Source: Janthinobacterium sp. TND4EL3 (GTDB lineage: Bacteria; Pseudomonadota; Gammaproteobacteria; Burkholderiales; Burkholderiaceae_D). From it: DNA of 64,000 nt. The translations under genes were made by a program, and so were the position numbers. Position 1 is the first letter of the stretch, and each line of letters opens with the position of its first letter. Positions 55,421 through 62,073 of this stretch are shown here, piece after piece. The notes beneath the pieces are model-generated. The model made no database searches, was not told the DNA's origin, and was given only the letters and a program-made list of their open reading frames with translations. The stretch spans positions 682,001-746,000 of the forward strand of contig NZ_FTMV01000001.1 in NCBI RefSeq assembly GCF_900156175.1. The letters run 5' to 3'.

Positions 55421-56217
55421 GGCGCCACCTCGTCCATATAGTCAAATTCCAGCAGGGTGTCATCGGGCCAGCTGCTGTCCCACAGGGGCGCGTAATACGT
55501 GCGGTCGAGCAAGACCTGGCAATCGCAATACGGCAGCGAGGCGGGCGTCTGCTCGCCGCCCGCGTACAGCATCTTGAAGGGCAGGGCCAGACGGCGCTCG
55601 CCATGCACGAGGGTGACGCCGAACAGGGGCCGCTCCGTGAAGAACAGATAATTGCCGTCCGGCTCGGAACACACTTTATCAGTGCTGTAGAGCATGCTGG
55701 ACAGCCAGGCGATGATTTGCGGGTCGTTCGAGATCAGCCCCGAATCCATGCCGGCGCGGCATTCCAGGCGCAGGTCGCCCAGGCGCCGCGTGCCCGGCGG
55801 CAAGCCGGGCGTGATCACCTGCGCGCGCCAGCTCATGGTGGAAGCCCTGCGGTTGGCGAGCAGCACGGCGTCTTCGCGCGCCGCTTGCGCGTTGCGCACG
55901 GGGGCAAAGCTGTTGTCCTCGGCCAGCGGCAAGGGGATGCTGACGGTGTCGCCCGCGATGCGCAGCTGCACGCCCGTCATGTCCACGCCGGGCTGGCGCG
56001 GCAGCAAGCGAAAGCGCAGCACGGCCTGCGGCGCCAGCGCATGGTCGCGCTCGAAGCGGTCCACGCCCTGCAGCATCTTGCGGTAGGATTTATCCACGGG
56101 GTCGCGCGTGGCATCCACCTTCACCTGCGGCACGGGCGTGGTTTGCGCTAGCGCAACAGCGCTGGACAGTGGACCAGCGAGCAAGCCAGCGAGCAGCAGG
56201 GAGAGAGGAGTGCGCAT
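55417..56217 (-). CDS. exported protein of unknown function, coupled to a lipoprotein gene
   Basis: This 266-residue protein has a signal peptide ending AVALAQ. The mature part is beta-rich. One Cys lies in LECRAGMDSG, one in KVCSEPDGNY and a pair in YCDCQVLL, suggesting disulfides in the periplasm. No enzyme motif is seen. It precedes a BamE-like lipoprotein gene with an ATGA overlap, so it probably acts in the envelope together with it. Family not recognised. Confidence 0.62.
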   Translation of the reverse strand: MRTPLSLLLAGLLAGPLSSAVALAQTTPVPQVKVDATRDPVDKSYRKMLQGVDRFERDHALAPQAVLRFRLLPRQPGVDMTGVQLRIAGDTVSIPLPLAEDNSFAPVRNAQAAREDAVLLANRRASTMSWRAQVITPGLPPGTRRLGDLRLECRAGMDSGLISNDPQIIAWLSSMLYSTDKVCSEPDGNYLFFTERPLFGVTLVHGERRLALPFKMLYAGGEQTPASLPYCDCQVLLDRTYYAPLWDSSWPDDTLLEFDYMDEVAP

Positions 56218-56265
56218 GTCCTTATGCTACGCTTTTTCGCGCAGCAGTCACGCACGGGTGGGGGA

Positions 56266-56625
56266 TCAGTACTCGCTGTATTTGCGCGCGTCGCCGCGCA
56301 CCTGCGCCGCCGGGTATTTCTGCGCGTTCAGTTCCATCTTTTCCAGCACGGCCGCGTGCAGGTCGACGCCGCTCTTGTCGGCCAGGCGCACCAGGTACAT
56401 CAGCACGTCGGCCAGTTCGTGGCGGATGCCCGCGCGCTTCGCCTCGTCCAGTTCGTTATCCGCGCCCGTGGGCAGCCACTGGTAGTGCTCGGCCAGTTCC
56501 GCCACTTCCACGGACAGGGCCATGGCCAGGTTTTTCGGCGTGTGGAACTGGTCCCAGTCGCGCTCGTCGGCAAAGGCGCGCAGGCGCGCGCGGATGTCGA
56601 GCAGGCTGTCGGATGGGGCGCTCAT
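56266..56625 (-). CDS. MazG-like nucleotide pyrophosphohydrolase
   Basis: This 119-residue all-helical protein has the metal-binding signature of the MazG/dCTPase group: EVAELAEHYQWL followed by ELADVLMYLVRLAD (the ExxE...ExxD pattern). It would hydrolyse nucleoside triphosphates to monophosphate and pyrophosphate, cleaning the nucleotide pool. The size fits the short single-domain relatives related to dCTP pyrophosphatase. The start overlaps the GNAT stop by 4 nt, making a two-gene operon. Confidence 0.87.
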   Translation of the reverse strand: MSAPSDSLLDIRARLRAFADERDWDQFHTPKNLAMALSVEVAELAEHYQWLPTGADNELDEAKRAGIRHELADVLMYLVRLADKSGVDLHAAVLEKMELNAQKYPAAQVRGDARKYSEY

Positions 56626-57083
56626 GCGGCCGCCTGCAGCGGTTTTTCCATGAAGACACTGAACGGGTCATCGCGATAGCCGCCGTACGGCCCGCGCCGC
56701 TGGTAGCCGTGGCGCGCGTACAGGGCGATGGCCTCCGGCTGGTGGATGCCCGTCTCCAGGGTCAGCAGGCGGCAGCCGCGCGCCAGCGCCTGTTCTTCCA
56801 GCAGGGCCAGCAGGCGCTTGGCCAGGCCCAGGCCGCGGCTGTCCGGGTGCACGTACATGCGCTTGACCTCGCCGAAATCGGGCGTGACGACGATGGCGCC
56901 GCAGGCGCGCGCCGCGCCCGCCGCATCGCGGGCGACGGCAAACAGCAGCGTGTCGGGCGGCACGGAGGCCAGGTCCAGCGAGTAGACGCACTCGGCCGGA
57001 TACAGCGTTTGTTGATATGCATCCAGTTCGGCGATCAGGGTTTGCACGTCCGCTTGTTGCGGCGATTCCAGGAAAATTTGCAT
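56622..57083 (-). CDS. GNAT-family N-acetyltransferase
   Basis: The protein has 153 residues from the ATG at 57083; an ATG at 57116 is possible, and neither has a good ribosome binding site. The acetyl-CoA binding pattern is clear: VKRMYVHPDSRGLGLAKRLLALLEEQALARG with the RGxGxA loop, followed by LTLETGIHQPEAIALYARHGYQRRGPYG. The acceptor, small molecule or protein, cannot be told. It lies just upstream of the mazG-like gene with an ATGA overlap and is 37 nt from the P450 stop on the same strand. Confidence 0.85.
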   Translation of the reverse strand: MQIFLESPQQADVQTLIAELDAYQQTLYPAECVYSLDLASVPPDTLLFAVARDAAGAARACGAIVVTPDFGEVKRMYVHPDSRGLGLAKRLLALLEEQALARGCRLLTLETGIHQPEAIALYARHGYQRRGPYGGYRDDPFSVFMEKPLQAAA

Positions 57084-57120
57084 GGGGAAAAGCACGTTGA
57101 CTGAGATTGCCCCCATGGTA

Positions 57121-58554
57121 TCACTGCGGCCGCGCCAGGCGCATGCTCAGGCCCACGGGCGACATCACGAAACCCATCAGTTCCTGCGCCTCGCCGCCGT
57201 CCGGCGTATCGACGCCGGCGATGTCGAAGCTGCCCAGCAGCATGGCCATGGCGATCTTGATTTCCAACAAGGCCAGGTAGCGGCCCGGACACGTGCGCAC
57301 GCCGGCGCCAAACGGCATCGAAGCGCGCTTGTCGTTGGCCTCGCCGCTCTCGGCCAGCCAGCGCTCTGGCTGGAACGCCTGCGCGTCGGGAAAATGCGCG
57401 TCGGAGACGCTGTCGTGGCGCATCACGCACCACAGCATGCTGCCGGCGGGCACGGCCACGTCGCCCACCACCGTGTCGCGCAGCGCTTCGAGCGGGAGGT
57501 AGGGCGCCACCGGTTTCAAGCGCATGGCTTCGCTGGCGCAGGCGCCCAGGTAGTCGAGGCTGTCCATCTGCTCCAGGGTGAACTGCGCCACGTCGGGCGC
57601 CAGGCGCCGCACTTCCTCGCGCGCCTTCGCCAGGCTGTGCGGATGGCGCTGCAGCAGGTAGATGATCCAGGAAATCGTGTTGGCCGTCGTGTCTTCGCCC
57701 GCCAGCAGCATGGTCAGCACATTGCCAGCCACGGCGCGGTCGTCCACGCCGCTGCCGGCTTCGTCGGCGGCGACAATCATGGCTTCGAGCAGGTTGGGCG
57801 GCCGCACGCGCCGGGCGGGATCGCGCTCCAGGCGGGTGCGCGCCTGCCGCACCAGGTCGGCCACGGCCACGTCCAGCGCCGCCACGTCGCGGTCCAGGCG
57901 CCTGTCGACGGGCAGCTTGACGTAGCGCCAGTACGGCACCATCGACAGGCTGCGCCGCGCCACGGCCGGCAGGATCGCGTCGAGGTGGCGCTGGATCACG
58001 TCCTCGCCCGATTCGAGCGTGTTGACTTCCGTGCCGAAGGCCAGGCCGGCAATGATGTCGACCGTGTAGCGTTTCAGGTCGCCGTCGAGGCCGATCGCTT
58101 TGCCTTGCGTGGCGGCAAGATGCCAGCGCCGCTGCAGGCGCTGCGCCACCGCCACCAGCGCGGGGAAATACGCCTTGATGGCACCCGGCGCCATGCCGGC
58201 CATCACCATGCGGCGCTGGTTGCGCCACGCCGTGCCCTCGGCCAGGAACAGGCCGGGGATGCCGCCCATTTCCACGGAAATCGTGTAGCTCGACAGCGGA
58301 CGCCGGAAGCCGTCCGGGCGGTCGCGCAGCACCGCCGCCACGGCTTCGCTGTCGGCCACCACCAGCACCAGGGTGCGGCCGAACCAGGCGCGCAGGTAGG
58401 GGCCGTAGCGCCGCACCCAGCCTTCCACGTCGCGGTGGATACGCGGCAGTCGTACTTGCAGCGCGTTGCCGATGATGGGCAGCGCGAACGGCCCCGGCAA
58501 CTGGCGGATCTGGCGCAGGGCCGTGGTGGCGGCGGCGTGGTCGAGCGGGGGCAT
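57121..58554 (-). CDS. cytochrome P450
   Basis: The enzyme has 477 residues from the ATG at 58554, which has AGGAG upstream on the minus strand; the longer frame to 58659 overlaps the divergent regulator start region. The I-helix oxygen motif is AGEDTTANT, the K-helix ExxR is EAMR and the haem loop is FGAGVRTCPG with Cys422 as ligand. It is soluble, of the class that depends on separate redox partners; none is encoded nearby. The substrate is unknown; the sequence has the look of fatty-acid or terpene hydroxylases. The divergent AraC gene, 113 nt away, is the likely regulator. Confidence 0.92.
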   Translation of the reverse strand: MPPLDHAAATTALRQIRQLPGPFALPIIGNALQVRLPRIHRDVEGWVRRYGPYLRAWFGRTLVLVVADSEAVAAVLRDRPDGFRRPLSSYTISVEMGGIPGLFLAEGTAWRNQRRMVMAGMAPGAIKAYFPALVAVAQRLQRRWHLAATQGKAIGLDGDLKRYTVDIIAGLAFGTEVNTLESGEDVIQRHLDAILPAVARRSLSMVPYWRYVKLPVDRRLDRDVAALDVAVADLVRQARTRLERDPARRVRPPNLLEAMIVAADEAGSGVDDRAVAGNVLTMLLAGEDTTANTISWIIYLLQRHPHSLAKAREEVRRLAPDVAQFTLEQMDSLDYLGACASEAMRLKPVAPYLPLEALRDTVVGDVAVPAGSMLWCVMRHDSVSDAHFPDAQAFQPERWLAESGEANDKRASMPFGAGVRTCPGRYLALLEIKIAMAMLLGSFDIAGVDTPDGGEAQELMGFVMSPVGLSMRLARPQ

Positions 58555-58667
58555 GACGGACTCCTGGTGGATGGCGACAATGACATCACTGTAGCGCGCT
58601 TGCGCACCCGCGTCTTGAACGAATACGACATCGCGCGGCGCGCGCAATTGCCGGTACAATCGTCGCC

Positions 58668-59525
58668 ATGCCTGCCGCCCCTACGCCCCTGACCCGTCTG
58701 ATCGCGCCGCGCACGGCGCTCGCTTCCTGCGTGCGCGCCATCCTCGTGCGCGACACCACGGCCTGCGCGCCCCTGCCGCCGGCCCAGCGCCTGAACCGCT
58801 TTCCCGCCGTGCCCATGTGCAGCATCATCTGGACCGTCACCGGCGACGTGGAGGCGGCCGGGCCGGGCCTGTCGCTGCCGGACGTGCGCATGCCGCCCGC
58901 GCTGTTCGGCGGCCCCCGTTCGTATCCGCTGGTCAGCTATAACCCCGGTCCCGTGCACTCGTTCGTCGTGATGTTTTACCCGGACTCCCTGCATGCCTTG
59001 ACGGGCATAGCGATGGCGGCCTTGCTGGACCAGTTCCGCCCGCTCGACGCCGTGTTTGGCGCCGACTGGCTGGCCCTGTCCGACGCCGTGCTGGCCGCGC
59101 CCGACGACGCCGTCCGCGTCAGCCTGGTGGAAGACTTTCTTGCGCCGCGCTGGCAGCTGGCGCGCAAGAACGGCGACCATCCGGCCGGCGCCGTGCAGGA
59201 CTGGGTGCGCCGCCTGGGCGTGCAGGCCGCATCGACGGGCCTGGCCAGCAGCGCGCGCCATATCGAGCGCCGCATCAAGGCTTGGGCCGGCCAGCCCATG
59301 CGCACCTTGCGCCGCATGCGCCGCGCGGAGCAGCTGTTCCTCGACGAGCGCGGCGCCATCCTGCAGGGCACGGCGTCCTGGTCCGACGTCGCCGCCAGCG
59401 GCGGTTACGCCGACCAGGCGCATTTCTGCCGCGAGACGCGCGAAATCACGGGCTTGAGTCCCACCGAGCTGGCGCGCGCCATCCGCGACGACGAGAGTTA
59501 CTGGGTCTATCGGATTTGGGCTTGA
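58668..59525 (+). CDS. AraC-family regulator, divergent from the P450 gene
   Basis: The 285-residue protein has an N-terminal region (about 1-160) without a clear cupin motif. A C-terminal AraC DNA-binding domain (about 185-275) shows in SSARHIERRIKAWAGQPMRTLRRMRRAEQLFL and WSDVAASGGYADQAHFCRETREITGLSP. The divergent layout makes control of the P450 gene likely. The TGA stop lies at the start of a long palindromic repeat. Confidence 0.85.
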   Translation: MPAAPTPLTRLIAPRTALASCVRAILVRDTTACAPLPPAQRLNRFPAVPMCSIIWTVTGDVEAAGPGLSLPDVRMPPALFGGPRSYPLVSYNPGPVHSFVVMFYPDSLHALTGIAMAALLDQFRPLDAVFGADWLALSDAVLAAPDDAVRVSLVEDFLAPRWQLARKNGDHPAGAVQDWVRRLGVQAASTGLASSARHIERRIKAWAGQPMRTLRRMRRAEQLFLDERGAILQGTASWSDVAASGGYADQAHFCRETREITGLSPTELARAIRDDESYWVYRIWA

Positions 59526-59642
59526 TGCCTGACCAAACCTACTGCGCGTCGGTATAGGCGGCCTGCGATGCTCGCCGTACTGGAGTACGGTTGCGCTTCT
59601 TAGCCACCTCTCCCTTCCGCTCGCTACGGTTTTGTCAGGCAT
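59525..59642. repeat. long palindromic element at the regulator stop codon
   Basis: The outer arms (59525-59539 and 59628-59642, ATGCCTGAC.AAACC and its complement) pair over 15 bp with one mismatch. The centre is a perfect CCGTACT-GG-AGTACGG dyad (59575-59590). The architecture, with paired ends and a GTAC-containing centre directly after a stop codon, mirrors the family A elements at 34.4 and 47.9 kb, though the sequence differs. It may serve as terminator or mobile palindrome. Confidence 0.65.
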
Positions 59643-59665
59643 CTGGACGCCGCGGGGGATAGGTA

Positions 59666-61420
59666 TTACGTAGCGGGTTCCTGGAATACCATGCCTTTTG
59701 CCAAAGTGACTTCATGGTGGCCCGCGCCGGGGGCCATCATGGGGAAGCAGTTTTCCGCGCCGTGCACGCGCACGTCGAGGAAGTAGGGGCCATCGGACGC
59801 CAGGCAGGTAGTCAATGCCGCGTCGAGCTCCTCGCGCCGGGAGACCGTGTGGGCCTGCCAGCCGAAGGCGCGCGCCAGGGCGACGAAGTCGGGCAGCGCT
59901 TCCGTGTAGCTGTGGCTGTAGCGCCCGCCGTGTATCAGTTCCTGCCACTGGCGCACCATGCCCATGTAGCCATTGTTCGACAGCACCACTTTCACGGGCA
60001 GGCGGTGCTGCACGGCCGTGGCCAGTTCCTGGATATTCATCAGGATCGACGCGTCGCCGCTGACGCACACGACGCACTTGTCCGGGTGGGCGATCTGCGC
60101 GCCGATGGCGGCCGGCAAGCCATAACCCATGGTGCCGGCGCCGCCCGAGGTCAGCCAGCGGCGCGGCTGCTCGAAGCGCAGATGCTGCGCGGCCCACATC
60201 TGGTGCTGGCCCACGTCGGTGGAAACGATGGCGTCGCCGCTGTCCATGCTGTCGAGCGCCGCCTGCAGCCGCCGCATCAGCGCCTGCGGCGCGATCACGT
60301 CCGGCGTGTCGTCGAACGCCAGCGAGTCCTGGGCGCGCCAGCCGTCGATGCGCCGCCACCACGGCTGGCGGTCCGCCAGCAATCGCCCGCGCAGCTGTTC
60401 CAGCAGGGCGGCCAGCACGGGCGCGCAGTCGCCGCGCAGGGCCACGTCGGCGCGCACCACCTTGCCGATCGACGCCGGGTCGATATCGATGTGGATGACC
60501 TTTGCGCCGGGACAGAAGGCGTCCAGGCGGCCCGTCACCCGGTCGTCGAAGCGGGCGCCCACGCAGACGATCAGGTCGGCATGGTGCATGGCCAGGTTCG
60601 CTTCCAGCGTGCCGTGCATGCCCAGCATGCCGAGGAAGGCCGGGTGCGAGGCGGGAAAGGCGCCCAGGCCCAATAAGGTCAGGGTGCACGGCGCGGCCGC
60701 CAGTTTCACCAATTGCTGAAAGGCAGCGCAGGCGGCGGGGCCGGAATTGACGAGGCCTCCGCCGCCATAGAACACGGGCCGGCGCGCGGCGGCGATCAGG
60801 CTGGCGGCCCGTTCGAGGTCGGCCGCTGCCGGCAGCGGCAGCGCTGACCGCGTGGCGGGGGCAGGCGCCGTCGTTGCCTGCACCGGCGCCAGCTGCAAAT
60901 CCTTGGGAAAGTCGACCAGCACGGGGCCGGGCCGGCCCTGCGTTGCCTGCGCGTATGCTTCGCGCACGACGGCCGCCGTTTCATCGGCCGCGCGGATTTG
61001 CCGGTTCCACTTGGTGACGGGGCGCGAAATGCCCAGCGCGTCGCATTCCTGGAAGGCGGCCGTGCCGATGCTGGTGGTGGCCACCTGGCCGCTGATGCAG
61101 ATCACGGGGATCGAATCGCACAGGGCGTCGAGCAAGCCCGTGGTGGTGTTGCTCATGCCGGGACCGGACGTGACGAAGACGACGCCGGGCCGGCCTGTGC
61201 TGCGCGCATAGCCTTCGGCTGCGTGCACGGCTGCCTGTTCATGGCGCACCAGCACGTGGCGCAAGCGGGGCTGGGCGTGCAGCGCGTCGTACAGGGGCAG
61301 CACGGCGCCGCCCGGGTAGCCAAAGACGGTATCGACGCCCATCGCCAGCAGGGTGTCGACCAGGATGCTGGCGCCGTTGTGGGATGCGTGAGCGAGGAGG
61401 GGAGCGGGATCGGGTTTCAT
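59666..61420 (-). CDS. acetolactate synthase large subunit (ThDP-dependent)
   Basis: The enzyme has 584 residues. It condenses pyruvate with pyruvate or 2-ketobutyrate, the first common step of Val, Leu and Ile synthesis. The catalytic Glu61 lies in RHEQAAVHAAEGYAR. The central FAD-binding region is at about 200-360, and the ThDP-magnesium motif (GDASILMN to NNGYMGMVRQWQ) follows. Length and motifs fit the biosynthetic IlvB/IlvI/IlvG group. No small regulatory subunit (ilvN/ilvH) follows it, so it may be a second, unusual copy. A divergent Lrp/AsnC gene and a consensus-quality Lrp box between them suggest amino-acid-responsive control. Confidence 0.88.
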   Translation of the reverse strand: MKPDPAPLLAHASHNGASILVDTLLAMGVDTVFGYPGGAVLPLYDALHAQPRLRHVLVRHEQAAVHAAEGYARSTGRPGVVFVTSGPGMSNTTTGLLDALCDSIPVICISGQVATTSIGTAAFQECDALGISRPVTKWNRQIRAADETAAVVREAYAQATQGRPGPVLVDFPKDLQLAPVQATTAPAPATRSALPLPAAADLERAASLIAAARRPVFYGGGGLVNSGPAACAAFQQLVKLAAAPCTLTLLGLGAFPASHPAFLGMLGMHGTLEANLAMHHADLIVCVGARFDDRVTGRLDAFCPGAKVIHIDIDPASIGKVVRADVALRGDCAPVLAALLEQLRGRLLADRQPWWRRIDGWRAQDSLAFDDTPDVIAPQALMRRLQAALDSMDSGDAIVSTDVGQHQMWAAQHLRFEQPRRWLTSGGAGTMGYGLPAAIGAQIAHPDKCVVCVSGDASILMNIQELATAVQHRLPVKVVLSNNGYMGMVRQWQELIHGGRYSHSYTEALPDFVALARAFGWQAHTVSRREELDAALTTCLASDGPYFLDVRVHGAENCFPMMAPGAGHHEVTLAKGMVFQEPAT

Positions 61421-61427
61421 GGCCTTA

Positions 61428-61451
61428 TTTTCTGCCTGATGCGGCAGAAAA
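61428..61451. promoter_or_regulatory. 9-bp inverted repeat in the acetolactate synthase leader
   Basis: TTTTCTGCC-TGATGC-GGCAGAAAA is a perfect dyad 8 nt before the acetolactate synthase start codon on the minus strand. It may be a second regulator site or an mRNA hairpin that masks the start. Confidence 0.5.
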
Positions 61452-61484
61452 GGCTGCTGGTTTTCTCGTATAGAATGCAGTATT

Positions 61485-61503
61485 CAGCAAATTTTGCTGT
61501 CAA
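61485..61503. promoter_or_regulatory. Lrp-type operator and -35 box between divergent genes
   Basis: CAGCAAATTTTGCTG (61485-61499) is a 15-bp palindrome that agrees at every position with the published E. coli Lrp consensus YAGHAWATTWTDCTR. On the minus strand a perfect TTGACA (61503-61498) overlaps its edge and points toward the acetolactate synthase gene. The site should let the adjacent Lrp-type protein control both genes. Confidence 0.7.
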
Positions 61504-61519
61504 ATAAGGATTATGCAGA

Positions 61520-61981
61520 ATGAGGCTGGATAAATTCGACCTCGCCATCCTGGCGGCCCTGCAGCAGGACGCCCGCATCAGCCTGCACGACCTGAGCGCC
61601 AAGGTGGGCCTGACTTCGTCGCCGTGCTGGGCGCGCATCAAGCGCATGGAAGACGATGGCGTCATCGCGGGTTATACGGTGAACGTCAATGCGGCCAAGG
61701 TGGGGCTGGCCGATACCGTCATCGTGCAAGTGACGCTGGACGACCATTCCGACCAGGCCCTGTTCGAGTTCGGCCACGCGCTGGCCATGATCCCGGAAGT
61801 GCTGGAAGCGTTTCTTGTGTCCGGCGACTACGATTACTACCTGCGCATCGCGGTGAGCGACACGCGCGACTACGAACGCCTGCTGCGCGAGCGCCTGTAT
61901 AAAATTCCCGGCATCCGCCACAGCAAATCGAGCTTTGTGTTGCGCCAGCTCAAACAGAGTTACCTGCCCTTGCAGCGCTAG
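61520..61981 (+). CDS. Lrp/AsnC-family transcriptional regulator
   Basis: This 153-residue regulator has an N-terminal helix-turn-helix (about 5-55, DLAILAALQQDARISLHDLSAKVGLTSSPCWARIKRME) and a C-terminal RAM ligand-binding fold (about 65-145, DTVIVQVTLDDHSDQ... VLEAFLVSGDYDYYLRI). Such proteins form octamers and respond to amino acids. The start at 61520 has AAGGA nine nt upstream. It is divergent from the acetolactate synthase gene with a consensus Lrp box in between, so local and autogenous control is likely. It probably is not the global Lrp itself. Confidence 0.9.
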   Translation: MRLDKFDLAILAALQQDARISLHDLSAKVGLTSSPCWARIKRMEDDGVIAGYTVNVNAAKVGLADTVIVQVTLDDHSDQALFEFGHALAMIPEVLEAFLVSGDYDYYLRIAVSDTRDYERLLRERLYKIPGIRHSKSSFVLRQLKQSYLPLQR

Positions 61982-62073
61982 TTCCCAGCACGGCGGGAGT
62001 TTTTCCCTAGCCCATCCCCGGTGGCTGTTCGATACTGGACAGTAATAAAACCACTATAAAAACGGGGATACGC

